64,000 nucleotides of DNA, taken from the NCBI RefSeq assembly GCF_020172685.1, contig NZ_CP083986.1, positions 2,972,294 through 3,036,293 on the forward strand, read 5' to 3'. Within the stretch, counting starts at the first letter, position 1; each line of letters opens with the position of its first letter. This DNA is from [Mycobacterium] nativiensis. GTDB lineage: Bacteria; Actinomycetota; Actinomycetes; Mycobacteriales; Mycobacteriaceae. The notes under the pieces were generated by a model that searched no databases, was not told where the DNA came from, and saw only the letters and a program-made list of their open reading frames with translations. Positions 1 to 10,026 of this stretch are shown here, piece after piece. The position numbers and the translations under genes were made by a program.

Positions 1-89
1 TCCAGTGCGGTGACCTGACGACCGCGGCCGCCCTCGACGACCGACAGACCGCAGCGGGTCAGCCCGGGGTCGACACCCATCACCCGCAC
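1..89 (-). CDS. ruvC: Holliday junction endonuclease RuvC, N-terminal fragment
   Basis: Only the first 29 or so codons are inside the window; the gene runs off the left edge. Starting from GTG at 89 the protein reads [16 protein letters not shown], the RuvC N-terminus that carries the first catalytic aspartate (in GVDPG). RuvC resolves Holliday junctions together with RuvAB during recombination and repair. An SOS box lies 19 bp upstream of the start, consistent with DNA-damage control. In mycobacteria ruvC heads a ruvCAB operon, which would continue to the left. Identity is confident despite the truncation by the window edge. Confidence 0.9.
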   Translation of the reverse strand, partial: MRVMGVDPGLTRCGLSVVEGGRGRQVTAL

Positions 90-107
90 CACACACTCCC
101 TACCGTA

Positions 108-123
108 GTGAACATCTGTTCGA
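108..123. promoter_or_regulatory. LexA-binding SOS box upstream of ruvC
   Basis: The 16-mer GTGAACATCTGTTCGA matches the actinobacterial SOS consensus TCGAAC-N4-GTTCGA at 10 of 12 fixed positions; the right half-site is perfect and only the two outer bases of the left half differ. It sits 19 bp upstream of the ruvC GTG, where LexA would block the promoter. Confidence 0.8.
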
Positions 124-198
124 ACAGTAGCGGGTGAGGCCGACACCGGGCGACAGGACACGCGGCGGCCCGCCGGGCAATCCCCCAACGGCGCCGCT

Positions 199-1008
199 CT
201 AGACCACCCGCAGCCCCGCGGGCACGGCCGTCGGATCGCGCCAGAACGCGTCACGGACGAAGCGGTTGAACAGGTCCGGCGGCAGGATGGTCTCGCGCGG
301 CCGGGCCGCGACCTCGCCGTGCACGGTGTGCAGTCCCGGGGTGCCGGCGCGTTCGTCGAAGTCGGTGACATCGAAGTCGACGTTGTCGAAGGTGTGCTCG
401 AACGCCGGCTCGTCGATGAAGTCGTAGATCGCCCGCATGGTGCGCCCCGGGTCGGTGGTCAGGGTCTCGTACTGGACCACCAGCAGTCGGTCGCGCTGCG
501 CGCCGAAACAGGCCTGTTTGAGCATGTCGTAGGGCGCACCGACCATGCCGTCCTGGCCGACCACGCCGTTGGCGCGGGTGTAGACGGTGCCACCCGGATT
601 GAAGCCGAAGATCGACGACGGGGTGAACACGTTGCGCTGGATCAACCGCTCGATGCTGTCGACCACCCACTGCAACTCGCGCACGCAGGCGATGATCTTG
701 GCGTCCGGGAACAGCCGCGTGACCGCGGGCATCCAGCCGCACCAGGCCCGGTTGGTGTCGAAGACGACCTCGGCAGTGCAGTCGGCGTAGAAGCTGTCGA
801 ACAGCCCGTGCAGGATCCGCTCCCGCTTCGCGTCGTCGATGAACACCGAGAACTCGTTGCGGGCGCTCATCTCACCGAGCAGTGCCCCGAACAGCCCCGC
901 CAGCGGGCCCGACATCCCGGCCTGAAAGCGCGGATTCTGCCGCAGCAGCGCGGCCAGCAGGGTCGAGCCCGAGCGCGGCAGACCCGAGATGAAATGAATC
1001 GCCGACAC
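199..1008 (-). CDS. sulfotransferase family protein
   Basis: A 269-residue cytosolic protein of the PAPS-dependent sulfotransferase fold. The N-terminus carries the 5'-phosphosulfate loop [10 protein letters not shown] (about residues 9-18), and the VDSIERL region near residue 115 fits the 3'-phosphate-binding Arg/Ser. It would move a sulfuryl group from PAPS to an unknown acceptor; mycobacteria use such enzymes on lipids and glycolipids. The start is GTG at 1006-1008, 12 bp after the yebC stop, so it is probably translated from the pdxS-tesB-pdxT-yebC transcript. The substrate cannot be read from the sequence. Confidence 0.8.
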   Translation of the reverse strand: MSAIHFISGLPRSGSTLLAALLRQNPRFQAGMSGPLAGLFGALLGEMSARNEFSVFIDDAKRERILHGLFDSFYADCTAEVVFDTNRAWCGWMPAVTRLFPDAKIIACVRELQWVVDSIERLIQRNVFTPSSIFGFNPGGTVYTRANGVVGQDGMVGAPYDMLKQACFGAQRDRLLVVQYETLTTDPGRTMRAIYDFIDEPAFEHTFDNVDFDVTDFDERAGTPGLHTVHGEVAARPRETILPPDLFNRFVRDAFWRDPTAVPAGLRVV

Positions 1009-1020
1009 CGGCGCGGCCCG

Positions 1021-1776
1021 CTACTCGGCCTCGAGCGCGGCCAGCACCTCGTCGGACAGGTCCACATTGGTCCACACGTTCTGCACGTCGTCGCTGTCCT
1101 CGAGCGCCTCGACGAGCTTGAACACCTTGCGGGCCCCCTCGACGTCCACCGGGACGCTGACCGACGGCTGGAAGCTCGCCTCGGCCGAGTCGTAATCGAT
1201 CCCGGCATCGACCAGCGCGGTGCGCACCGCCACCAGGTCCCCCGGCTCGGAGATGACCTCGAAGCTCTCACCCAAGTCGTTGACGTCCTCGGCGCCCGCA
1301 TCCAGGACCGCCACCAGCACGTCGTCCTCGGTCAGCTCGTTCTTGTCCAGGGTGACCGTCCCCTTGCGGCTGAACAGGTAGGCGACCGAACCGGGGTCGG
1401 CCATCTGGCCGCCGTTGCGGGTCATCGCCACCCGCACCTCGCTGGCGGCACGGTTGCGGTTGTCGGTCAGGCACTCGATGAGCACCGCCACGCCGTTGGG
1501 CCCGTAGCCCTCGTAGGTGATGGTCTGGTAGTCGGCGCCGCCGGCTTCCTCACCGGCTCCACGCTTGCGGGCCCGCTCGATGTTGTCGTTGGGCACCGAG
1601 TTCTTCTTGGCCTTCTGGATGGCGTCGTACAACGTCGGGTTGCCCGAGGGGTCACCGCCGCCGACTCGTGCCGCGACCTCGATGTTTTTGATCAACCGAG
1701 CGAAGTTCTTGCCGCGGCGGGCGTCGATGACGGCCTTCTTGTGCTTGGTGGTGGCCCACTTGGAATGGCCGCTCAT
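1021..1776 (-). CDS. yebC: YebC/PmpR family protein (TACO1-type)
   Basis: 251 residues starting [14 protein letters not shown], the signature N-terminus of the YebC/TACO1 family, at the family's usual length. Members are annotated as DNA-binding regulators; recent work on bacterial YebC and mitochondrial TACO1 points to a role in translation of proline-rich stretches. It follows pdxT by 60 bp on the same strand. In many bacteria yebC lies just upstream of ruvC; here a sulfotransferase gene separates them. The ATG at 1774-1776 has a GAGGTAG Shine-Dalgarno-like stretch upstream. Confidence 0.95.
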   Translation of the reverse strand: MSGHSKWATTKHKKAVIDARRGKNFARLIKNIEVAARVGGGDPSGNPTLYDAIQKAKKNSVPNDNIERARKRGAGEEAGGADYQTITYEGYGPNGVAVLIECLTDNRNRAASEVRVAMTRNGGQMADPGSVAYLFSRKGTVTLDKNELTEDDVLVAVLDAGAEDVNDLGESFEVISEPGDLVAVRTALVDAGIDYDSAEASFQPSVSVPVDVEGARKVFKLVEALEDSDDVQNVWTNVDLSDEVLAALEAE

Positions 1777-1836
1777 GTCGTTGCTACCTCATCCCTCTTA
1801 CTCGCAAAGCCAGGCTGATGAGTGTACGCGGGCACT

Positions 1837-2433
1837 TCAGGCCTGTCCGGTCGCGATCTCGATGAACAACTGGTGGATCCGCCGGTCGCCGGTGACCTCC
1901 GGATGAAACGATGTCGCCAGCACCTGGCCCTGCCGAACCGCGACGGGGTGGCCGGCGGCCCGGGCGAGCACCGTGACGCCGGAGCCCACCCGCTCGACCC
2001 AGGGCGCCCGGATGAACACCGCGTGCACCGGATCGGGCAGGCCTTCGAACGCGATCTCACCCTCGAAGGAATCGACCTGGCGGCCGAAGGCGTTCCGCCG
2101 CACCGTCATGTCGATGCCGGACAGCGGAACCGCGGCCCGGCCTTCGGCGCCGGCGTCGACGATCTCGGCGGCCAGCAGGATCATGCCCGCACACGACCCG
2201 TAGGCCGGCATCCCTTCGGCCAGGCGGGTGCGCAACGGTTCGATCAGATCGAGCTCACCGAGCAGATGGCTCATCGTGGTGGACTCCCCACCGGGAAGCA
2301 CCAGCGCGTCGACAGAGTCCAACTCGGCGCGCCGACGCACCGGCAGCGCCTCAGCACCGACCGCCCGCAACGCGGCAAGGTGCTCGGCGACGTCACCCTG
2401 CAGCGCAAGGACGCCGACCCGCAGGTCGCTCAC
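1837..2433 (-). CDS. pdxT: pyridoxal 5'-phosphate synthase glutaminase subunit PdxT
   Basis: 198 residues from GTG at 2431-2433. This is the class I amidotransferase that hydrolyses glutamine and passes ammonia to PdxS for pyridoxal phosphate synthesis. Visible motifs: PGGEST, the nucleophile elbow GSCAGMI with the catalytic Cys, and FHPEV with the catalytic His. The open frame continues upstream but conserved sequence begins at [13 protein letters not shown], so GTG 2433 is preferred; it overlaps the tesB stop by 4 nt (GTGA), indicating translational coupling. Confidence 0.95.
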   Translation of the reverse strand: MSDLRVGVLALQGDVAEHLAALRAVGAEALPVRRRAELDSVDALVLPGGESTTMSHLLGELDLIEPLRTRLAEGMPAYGSCAGMILLAAEIVDAGAEGRAAVPLSGIDMTVRRNAFGRQVDSFEGEIAFEGLPDPVHAVFIRAPWVERVGSGVTVLARAAGHPVAVRQGQVLATSFHPEVTGDRRIHQLFIEIATGQA

Positions 2434-3275
2434 TGCGGTGACGGGGTGTGGCCGCGCGGATAGCGGGTCAGCCCCTCTTGCATCACAGCCGCGACCATCT
2501 CGCCGCGCTTGTTGTAGATCTTGCCCTGTGTCAGCGACCGGCCGGCTCCCGCCGACGGCGACGACTGGTCGTAGAGCAGCCACTCGTCGGCCCGGAACGG
2601 CCGCATGAACCACATCGCGTGGTCCAGCGACGAGACCTCCAGCAGGTCGCGCTCGTCAGGATGGATCGACCAGGAGGTACCCAGCAGGGTGAGGTCGCTC
2701 ATGTAGGCCAGGGCACAGATGTGCAGCACCGGGTCATCGGGCAGCGGGTCGCTGTGCCGGAACCACACCTGCTGCTCGGCGACCTTTCCGGGTATGCGCG
2801 GCAACCGATCTCGCGGCACCCGGCGCAGGTCCCACTCCTGGAACTGCCGGAAACCCTCGTCGTCGAAGGCGATCATCGCGCTGATCGGCGGCATCTCCTC
2901 GGGGTCCGGCGCATCCGGCATGGTGTCCTGGTGGTTGATGCCGTCCTGGGCGACCTGGAACGACGCCGACATGTGGAAGATGGCCTGGCCGTGCTGCACC
3001 GCGCTGACCCGCCGGGTACAGAACGAGCCGCCGTCGCGCACTCGCTCGACCAGAAACACCGTCGGCGCCACCGGATCTCCGGGCCGCAGAAAATACCCGT
3101 GCAGGGAGTGCACCTGGTAGCGCGGGTCGACCGTACGCACCGCCGACACCAGGGTCTGCCCGGCGACCCGGCCGCCGAACGCACGGCCCCGCGCGCCCGG
3201 GTTGGTGTTGACCACAGTGCTGCGGAAGATGTCGTTCTCGAGTTGCTCGAGATCGAGGATTTCTTCGATCGCCAC
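2430..3275 (-). CDS. tesB: acyl-CoA thioesterase II (TesB-type)
   Basis: 281 residues with the double hot-dog fold of TesB. Recognisable segments include the N-terminal hot-dog with [17 protein letters not shown], the [11 protein letters not shown] segment and the C-terminal [17 protein letters not shown]. It hydrolyses acyl-CoA to free fatty acid and CoA. The gene sits between pdxS (11 bp upstream) and pdxT (4-nt overlap), the same arrangement as Rv2606c-Rv2605c-Rv2604c in M. tuberculosis. GTG start at 3275. No strong Shine-Dalgarno is visible, so it probably relies on read-through from pdxS. Confidence 0.93.
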   Translation of the reverse strand: MAIEEILDLEQLENDIFRSTVVNTNPGARGRAFGGRVAGQTLVSAVRTVDPRYQVHSLHGYFLRPGDPVAPTVFLVERVRDGGSFCTRRVSAVQHGQAIFHMSASFQVAQDGINHQDTMPDAPDPEEMPPISAMIAFDDEGFRQFQEWDLRRVPRDRLPRIPGKVAEQQVWFRHSDPLPDDPVLHICALAYMSDLTLLGTSWSIHPDERDLLEVSSLDHAMWFMRPFRADEWLLYDQSSPSAGAGRSLTQGKIYNKRGEMVAAVMQEGLTRYPRGHTPSPQ

Positions 3276-3286
3276 GAAGGTTTTTT

Positions 3287-4204
<918 letters not shown>

Positions 4205-4275
4205 TGATGCTTCTCCTTGCTGGCCATTAATACCCGCTCAGTGTAGTGGGCCGACGCCAGCCGTTTTCTCGGTCG

Positions 4276-4920
4276 TTACCGTGGTGCGGTGAACACGGGT
4301 CCGGCCGGCGGCGGATCGGCCAGCAGCGCGGGCAACACGAACACCCGCACGTAACGGCGGACCTGGTCGGCGTCGTGGACGCCGGGTATGAGGCCCAGCA
4401 GCAGCCCGAGGGCGGTCGACAGCACGAATCGGGCGGCGTCACCGGGACGAAGCCCGGCGCGCAGGTGGTCGCCGGCGTGGTGGAACCCGATCTCGAACTG
4501 CCCGGCCAGCACCGCACTCAACGTCGCGGACCGGGCGATCAGCGCGGCGACATTGCCCTCGTCGGTGTGCTCGGAGATCACCCGCAGCAGGGGGTCCTGG
4601 CCGACTTCGGTGGCCACGATCACCAATGACTCCGTCACCAGCACAGCGGGATCGGTGGCCGGTTCCAGCCGGGTCGCGATCTCGGCCATCCGGCGTCCGG
4701 CGACGCGCACCACCAGCGCGTCCAGCAGCTCGTCCCGCGTGGCGAAATGACGGTAGATAACCGCGCGGGTGTAGCCCGCTTCGCGCGCGACGACCTGCAT
4801 GGTCGAGGCGCGGTAGCCACGCCGGGCGAAAGACCGTTCCGCGGCCTGCAGCAGCAGCTCCCGGGCATGCTCGGGCGAATTGCCGCCGCCAGGCGGTCTG
4901 CCCCGCCGCCGCGCCGTCAT
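4276..4920 (-). CDS. TetR family transcriptional regulator
   Basis: 214 residues from ATG at 4918-4920. The N-terminal helix-turn-helix (about residues 20-62) has the TetR pattern: helices in AERSFARRGYRAST, then VAREAGYTRAVIYRHFATR. The C-terminal ligand domain is not diagnostic. It is transcribed away from the COQ4-like gene at 5026; an inverted repeat lies between them, so it probably represses that gene and itself. The open frame extends far upstream, but the basic MTARRRGRPPGG start is typical for the family. Ligand unknown. Confidence 0.9.
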   Translation of the reverse strand: MTARRRGRPPGGGNSPEHARELLLQAAERSFARRGYRASTMQVVAREAGYTRAVIYRHFATRDELLDALVVRVAGRRMAEIATRLEPATDPAVLVTESLVIVATEVGQDPLLRVISEHTDEGNVAALIARSATLSAVLAGQFEIGFHHAGDHLRAGLRPGDAARFVLSTALGLLLGLIPGVHDADQVRRYVRVFVLPALLADPPPAGPVFTAPR

Positions 4921-4953
4921 TCCCGGTCCTCCACGATCTCTCGAATATATATG

Positions 4954-4973
4954 GACATTGCTCATGATATGTC
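4954..4973. promoter_or_regulatory. candidate TetR operator, inverted repeat
   Basis: GACAT-N10-ATGTC, a 20-bp dyad in an AT-rich patch between the divergent TetR and COQ4-like genes, 34 bp from the regulator start and 53 bp from the other. Position and symmetry suit an autoregulated operator; binding is inferred. Confidence 0.5.
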
Positions 4974-5025
4974 TATTATTGGCTTTCGGTGGGCTCACCT
5001 GCGTATCCGATGAAGGGATCACCTC

Positions 5026-5808
5026 ATGGCCGCAAATGTGACTGGCGTACCCGAGCACCGGGACTGGCAGGCCGTGCTCGGTTCGTGGCGGCTGCTGGTC
5101 AACCCGGGCAAGAACGGTGGGTCCGCCTTCGAGCTGATCGTGGGCCTGGCGGCGCCCATCCTGGCCCGCAGCTATCACCAACTGCGGGCACATCCCAACG
5201 GCCGGAGGCTGTTCGCCGAGAAGCCCGATCTGCTGGCGCTCCTCGGCGACGACGACTATCTGGCGTCGCTGCCTGTCGGGTCGCTGGGCCACGCCTACCG
5301 CTCGTTTCTACGCACCAACCGGCTCGACGCCGGCGTGTTCGACGTGGACACGGTGATCCGGCCGATCGCCGAACGCCGTGGCTGGGATGACGATTTCTTC
5401 TACATGATCCGGCGCGGCACCGCCCTGCACGACATGTTCCACACGCTCGGCGGCTACGGCCCCGACATGGGTGGGGAGTTCGGCAACCTGGGTTTCCACT
5501 GCGGTCAGATGGAGCCGTCCGGCGCACTCAAGACGCTCACCCTGTCGGGGTTGGGCACCATCATCCCGGTTTCCCCGCGCCGCAAGCTGCGCTATTTCCG
5601 CGAGGCGGTCCGGCGGGGACAACGCGCGGACAACCTGATGGCCGCCCCCTACGAGGAGTTGCTGGACAAGCCGCTCAACGAGGTTCGGGCACAACTCGGG
5701 GTCGCCCCGACCCGCATCGCCCACCCGGCCGGGCACATGTTCGTGGCGTGGATGCCGCCGGGTATGACGCGGCCGACCCGCTGGGATTACGACGCAGAAG
5801 CTGCTTGA
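5026..5808 (+). CDS. COQ4-like protein
   Basis: 260 residues. The diagnostic COQ4 zinc motif HDxxH-X11-E is present exactly: His135, Asp136, His139 and Glu151. In eukaryotes and some bacteria COQ4 organises ubiquinone biosynthesis and has been implicated in C1 decarboxylation and hydroxylation of the ring. Mycobacteria are known for menaquinone, not ubiquinone, so the role here must differ or act on another prenylated or aromatic compound. The start ATG 5026 has GAAGGGA upstream. The divergent TetR gene suggests inducible expression. Confidence 0.85.
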   Translation: MAANVTGVPEHRDWQAVLGSWRLLVNPGKNGGSAFELIVGLAAPILARSYHQLRAHPNGRRLFAEKPDLLALLGDDDYLASLPVGSLGHAYRSFLRTNRLDAGVFDVDTVIRPIAERRGWDDDFFYMIRRGTALHDMFHTLGGYGPDMGGEFGNLGFHCGQMEPSGALKTLTLSGLGTIIPVSPRRKLRYFREAVRRGQRADNLMAAPYEELLDKPLNEVRAQLGVAPTRIAHPAGHMFVAWMPPGMTRPTRWDYDAEAA

Positions 5809-5835
5809 GCGCGCCGGCCGCGCGAATACCTCACC

Positions 5836-6849
5836 TCACATGGTCAGGACCATGCGGTAGCGCGCACGGCCCTCGTCCATGGCGGCGTATGCCTCGGCGG
5901 CCCGAGCCAGCGGAACCTCTTCGATGCGGGCCCGCACCCCGGACAGCACCGCGAAGGCCATGGTCTCCTCGACATCGCGGGCGGTGCCGGACGGGTGGCC
6001 GGTCACGCTGAGCCCGGGCGAGATCAACTGCAGCGGGGAGATCGGCAGCGGATCGGCGGTGACGCCGATGATGACCAGCTCGCCGCGCGGAACCAGGCCG
6101 CCGAGCGTGTCGGCCATCGCCTGCGAGTTGGCCGCGGTGGCCAACACCACCGACACCCCGCCGAGGGCCCGCAGCGCCGTGCCGACATCACCGGCGGTCG
6201 AATCGACATAGTGGTGGGCGCCCAACTCGCGCGCGTCAACGGCTTTCGCGGCGCCGCGCGCGACGGCGATGGTCTCAAAACCCATCGCCTCGGCGAATTG
6301 GACACCCAGATGGCCCAGCCCGCCGATACCGAGCACCGCGACCCGATCCCCCGGCCGTGCCTTCGTCGAACGCAGTGCGTTGTACGTGGTCACCCCGGCA
6401 CAGCCCATCGGGGCCGCCTCGGCCAAAGTCAGCCCCTCGGGGATGCGGGCCAGCGCGTTGGCCGGAACGGTCACCGACTCGGAGTACCCGCCCGGGTAGT
6501 GCAGGCTGGGCACCTGACCATTGGCGCAGTGGATGAAATCGCCCTTGCGACAGGGGATGCAGTGGTTGCAGTGCCCGCCGAACCAACCGACCGCGACGCG
6601 GTCACCGACCGCCCAGCCCGTCACGGCCCGGCCGAGTTCGGCGATGGTGCCCGCGATTTCGTGGCCGGGGGTCACCGGCCAGTTCAGCCCGGGAAAGCCG
6701 CCGTTGACGACGCCGTGGTCGGTCCCGCAGACGCCGCAGGCGGCGACGGCGATGCGGACCTGATGCGGTGTCGGTGCGATGGTCTGCGCCTCGACGACGG
6801 CCAGCTCCGCGCCGGCCGACGCCACCTGTACGGCCTGATGGGTTGCCAT
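5836..6849 (-). CDS. zinc-dependent alcohol dehydrogenase
   Basis: 337 residues from ATG 6847-6849 (MATHQAVQV); an upstream in-frame ATG at 6879 would add ten residues. Medium-chain dehydrogenase: catalytic zinc Cys in CGVCGTD, the GHE motif (TPGHEIAGT), four structural-zinc cysteines in CNHCIPCRKGDFIHC, and a Rossmann GIGGLGHLG for NAD(P). Resembles the AdhA/AdhP class that oxidises short alcohols or reduces aldehydes. Convergent with the COQ4-like gene and only 53 bp downstream of the Nudix gene, so it may receive read-through from the PIM operon. Confidence 0.92.
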   Translation of the reverse strand: MATHQAVQVASAGAELAVVEAQTIAPTPHQVRIAVAACGVCGTDHGVVNGGFPGLNWPVTPGHEIAGTIAELGRAVTGWAVGDRVAVGWFGGHCNHCIPCRKGDFIHCANGQVPSLHYPGGYSESVTVPANALARIPEGLTLAEAAPMGCAGVTTYNALRSTKARPGDRVAVLGIGGLGHLGVQFAEAMGFETIAVARGAAKAVDARELGAHHYVDSTAGDVGTALRALGGVSVVLATAANSQAMADTLGGLVPRGELVIIGVTADPLPISPLQLISPGLSVTGHPSGTARDVEETMAFAVLSGVRARIEEVPLARAAEAYAAMDEGRARYRMVLTM

Positions 6850-6902
6850 CGCCTCATGGTAAGCACGTCCCGGCGGCATGGCGCCGACTTGCGCGCCAGC
6901 GG

Positions 6903-7958
6903 TCAGGAAATCCGGCGCAGGCCCACAGTCTGGCCGGTACCGCCGTCGGCCAACCGGGCGGCCTCGGCGAGCCGCTCCCCCAGTTCCAGCGGGTAGACGC
7001 GCTCACCCCCGCCGGCCAGCTCCGCGATCGCGGCGGCGTCGCACCAGCGGTGGCCGTTGAGGTAACGCTGCTCCAGGCCGGTACGGCCGGCGCCGGACGG
7101 CTCGAAACGATCGGTGCGGTAGGCGAAGAAGAACTCCCGGGAGTTCAGTCGTTCACCGTTGAACTCGAATACGGCGTCACGGCGCCAGATCGGCCCGACC
7201 AGCTCGCCCGGCTCGATCCGCAGGCCGGTCTCCTCGGCCAGTTCGCGGGCCGCCGCTTCGGCCAGGGGCTCATTCGTCCCGACCTGCCCGCCGACGGTGA
7301 ACCACCAGCGCGGCGCGGGATTTTCGGCGTCGTCGGGCAGGGCCGGATCGCAACCGCGCAGCAGCAGCACCGACCCGTCTTCGTCGAGCAGCACCACCCG
7401 TGCCGAGACACGCGGCGCCGACACACCCTCGGACGGCCGACTGCCCCCGTGCATGACAGCCCGTTCGACGATCTCGAAATACGTTGGCATCGGCGCGGTT
7501 CCGCCCAGGTGCAACGCCCGAACCAGCGGCCGCTCCCGCAGTGCCACGGTGTCGCGAACCGCGTCGTTGTGAAACCGACGGGCCAGCAGGACCCGGGCTT
7601 CGGCGTCGGCCATCTCGGCGACCATCGCCAGCGGCAAGGACTCCGGGCTGACCATGGCGAGTTCTGCCGACAGCGCGTTCTCGGCCGCCTCACGAGCCTC
7701 CCGCGGCTCCCGCTCGGCGACATCGGCCAGGGTGGCCAGCCGTCGAGCGGCGGCCGCATCCCCGTAGGCCTCGATAGCAACGGCGCGGGCCACCACCGCG
7801 CGGCGCGCCAGCGCCGCATCCAGTGCCTGCCAAGACAAGTCGCAGCGCACATGCAGCCGGTTGAGCCGGTTGGCGGTCTGATACGCCCAGGCCGCGCCGG
7901 CGGCCAGCACCGCCACCCCGACCAATACCAACACGGTTACCACGACCGCCCACTCCAT
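6903..7958 (-). CDS. membrane-anchored LemA-like/Nudix hydrolase (Rv2609c type)
   Basis: 351 residues. Residues 5-26 form one membrane segment; residues 28-60 resemble the LemA N-terminal helix; the C-terminal half is a Nudix domain. The Nudix box is complete (GX5EX7REUXEEXGU, about 224-246; RELAEETGL visible), so hydrolysis of a nucleoside-diphosphate-linked substrate is expected. It is the last gene of the PIM operon and its ATG overlaps the pimA stop by one base (TGATG), the same arrangement as Rv2609c in M. tuberculosis. The substrate is unknown; a link to mannose or inositol-lipid precursors is only inferred from context. Confidence 0.88.
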   Translation of the reverse strand: MEWAVVVTVLVLVGVAVLAAGAAWAYQTANRLNRLHVRCDLSWQALDAALARRAVVARAVAIEAYGDAAAARRLATLADVAEREPREAREAAENALSAELAMVSPESLPLAMVAEMADAEARVLLARRFHNDAVRDTVALRERPLVRALHLGGTAPMPTYFEIVERAVMHGGSRPSEGVSAPRVSARVVLLDEDGSVLLLRGCDPALPDDAENPAPRWWFTVGGQVGTNEPLAEAAARELAEETGLRIEPGELVGPIWRRDAVFEFNGERLNSREFFFAYRTDRFEPSGAGRTGLEQRYLNGHRWCDAAAIAELAGGGERVYPLELGERLAEAARLADGGTGQTVGLRRIS

Positions 7959-9082
7959 CAGTCGCCCACCGTCACCTTGCCGCCGACCCCGGCGACGGTC
8001 TCGTAGACCCGCATGATCTGGTCGGCCACCACCGACCAGTCGTAGCGGCGCACCGCGTCAGTGCCGGCTGCGACATAGGACGCCCGCAGTGCGTCGTCGT
8101 CGAGCACCTCGATCAGCGCTGCCGCCAGCGCCACGGAGTCATCGACGGGCACCAGGCGGCCCGCCTCCCCATTGCGCAGCACCCGGCGGAAGGCGTCCAG
8201 GTCGCTGGCGACCACCGCTGCGCCGGCGGCCATCGCCTCGGTCAGCACGATCCCGAAGCTCTCACCACCGGTGTTGGGCGCGCAGTACACGTCGGCGCTG
8301 CGCAGCGCCGACGCCTTCTCGGCGTCGTCGACCTGCCCCAGGAACCGCAGATGCCCCGCCAATGCCCCGGCGTTGCTGCGCAATTCGTCTTCGTCACCCC
8401 GGCCGACAACCAGCACCTCAACCTCGGCGTACTTCTCGACCAGTGCCGGCAGCGCGCCCAACAGCACCGCCATACCCTTGCGGGGCTCGTCGTAGCGGCC
8501 CAGGAAAAGCACGGTGCGACCCGGCCGCGGGTAGCCGGGCAGCGGTTGCGCCGAGGTGAACGAGGCCACGTCGACCCCGTTGGGGATCTCCACCGCGTCG
8601 GACCCCAGCGCCTCCATCTGCCAGCGCCGGGCCAGATCCGAAACCGCGATACGGCCGATGATCTTCTCGTGCATCGGTCGCAGCAGGGCCTGCGCCACGC
8701 TCAGCGTCAACGATTTCGTGGTGGACGTGTGGAAGGTCGCCACGATCGGGCCCTCGGCCAGGTTGAGCGCCAGCATCGACAGGCTGGGGGCATTCGGCTC
8801 GTGCAGGTGCAGCACATCGAACTCGCCCCGCATGAGCCATCGCTTCACTTTGCGGTGCGCGGCCGGGCTGAACTGCAGCCGGGCCACCGAGCCGTTGTAG
8901 GGGATCGCGACGGCCTTACCGGCGGAGACCACATAGTCGGGCAGCTCGACATGCGGTGATGCGGGCGCCAACACACCGACGTCATGCCCACGGGCACGCA
9001 GAACCTCGGCCAGCTGCAGCACATGTGCCTGCACCCCGCCCGGCACGTCGAACGAGTAGGGGCAGACCATGCCGATCCGCAT
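7958..9082 (-). CDS. pimA: phosphatidyl-myo-inositol mannosyltransferase PimA
   Basis: 374 residues from ATG 9080-9082, beginning MRIGMVCPYSFDVPGGV, typical of PimA (GT4 family). It transfers mannose from GDP-mannose to the 2-position of phosphatidylinositol on the cytoplasmic face, the first step of PIM, LM and LAM synthesis. Visible: the GGVQAHV acceptor loop, the LHLHEPNAPS segment and the GT-B nucleotide site GGESFGIVLTEAMAAG with the conserved E-x7-E. The start overlaps the patA stop by one base. Confidence 0.96.
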   Translation of the reverse strand: MRIGMVCPYSFDVPGGVQAHVLQLAEVLRARGHDVGVLAPASPHVELPDYVVSAGKAVAIPYNGSVARLQFSPAAHRKVKRWLMRGEFDVLHLHEPNAPSLSMLALNLAEGPIVATFHTSTTKSLTLSVAQALLRPMHEKIIGRIAVSDLARRWQMEALGSDAVEIPNGVDVASFTSAQPLPGYPRPGRTVLFLGRYDEPRKGMAVLLGALPALVEKYAEVEVLVVGRGDEDELRSNAGALAGHLRFLGQVDDAEKASALRSADVYCAPNTGGESFGIVLTEAMAAGAAVVASDLDAFRRVLRNGEAGRLVPVDDSVALAAALIEVLDDDALRASYVAAGTDAVRRYDWSVVADQIMRVYETVAGVGGKVTVGD

Positions 9083-10026
9083 CAGGTCTCCCCCAGGCGC
9101 GCCCGTCGTGATTCGGGGAGATCGGCCACCCACTGCGGCTGCATCATGTGCCAGTCCTCCGGACAGGCGGCGATGCGTTCGGCGAAGGTGTCCGCCAGCG
9201 ACTGGGTGATCACGGTGACGTCGCCGCTGGAACAGTCCAGCGGCGGATCAATCCGGACACCCCAGCCGGAATCCTCGAACCAGCAATATGCCGGCAGCAG
9301 CGCCGCCCCGGTCTCAAGAGCGAGTTTGGCGGGGCCGGCCGGCATCCGGGTCGTCTCACCGAAGAAGTCGACCGCCACCCCGCTGCGGGTCAGATCCCGG
9401 TCGGCCATCAGGCACACCAGCCCGTTGTCGTTCAGCCGCTCGGCTAGCAGCTCGAACGGCGGGCGCTCACCACCGGACAGCGGCAGTACCTCGAACCCCA
9501 GGCTCTCCCGAAACGCCAGGAAACGCCGGTACAGCGACTCGGGTTTAAGCCGCTCAGCGACGGTGGTGAATCCGCCGTGAGTCTGGGCCAGCCACACCCC
9601 GGCCATGTCCCAGTTGCCGCTGTGCGGCAACGCCAGCACCGCCCCGCGGCCGGCGTCGAGGGCCGCGGTGACGTTGTCGCGGCCCCGCACCGATTCGTGC
9701 AGCTGCACCGCCAGCGCCGCATGGTCCATAGCGGGCAGCCGGAACGCCTCGCGCCAGTACCGGGCATAGGAGGTCAGCGAGGCCCGCATCAGCGACGAGG
9801 ACACCTCGGCCGGTGTCACCCCCAGCACCCGGGCCAGGTTCTTGCGCAGCTGCTCCGGTCCCTTACCCCGGGCCGCATACAACGCGCCGGCGTCGAATGC
9901 GTTGCGAGCGACGAACTCCGGCATCGCGCGCACCATCATCCAGCCCGCGGCGAACCCCGCGTCGGTGGCCCAGGCGTCCAGCTGACTCAGGCCGGGAACT
10001 CGCAGTCCGCTCGGGATGAAGGTCAC
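9082..10026 (-). CDS. patA: PIM acyltransferase PatA
   Basis: 314 residues from GTG 10024-10026. A lysophospholipid-acyltransferase-fold enzyme that acylates the 6-position of the PimA-added mannose with palmitoyl-CoA at the inner membrane. The catalytic HX4D motif is HSGNWD, His135 to Asp140. The frame stays open upstream, but conserved sequence starts at VTFIPSGLRVPG and the GTG overlaps the pgsA stop by 4 nt. Ortholog position of Rv2611c; essential in M. tuberculosis and M. smegmatis by published work. Confidence 0.95.
   Translation of the reverse strand: MTFIPSGLRVPGLSQLDAWATDAGFAAGWMMVRAMPEFVARNAFDAGALYAARGKGPEQLRKNLARVLGVTPAEVSSSLMRASLTSYARYWREAFRLPAMDHAALAVQLHESVRGRDNVTAALDAGRGAVLALPHSGNWDMAGVWLAQTHGGFTTVAERLKPESLYRRFLAFRESLGFEVLPLSGGERPPFELLAERLNDNGLVCLMADRDLTRSGVAVDFFGETTRMPAGPAKLALETGAALLPAYCWFEDSGWGVRIDPPLDCSSGDVTVITQSLADTFAERIAACPEDWHMMQPQWVADLPESRRARLGET

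Noticed and set aside
319..1818. 499-codon open frame opposite the sulfotransferase and yebC
   Set aside because: Spans two genuine genes in antisense and has no known domain.
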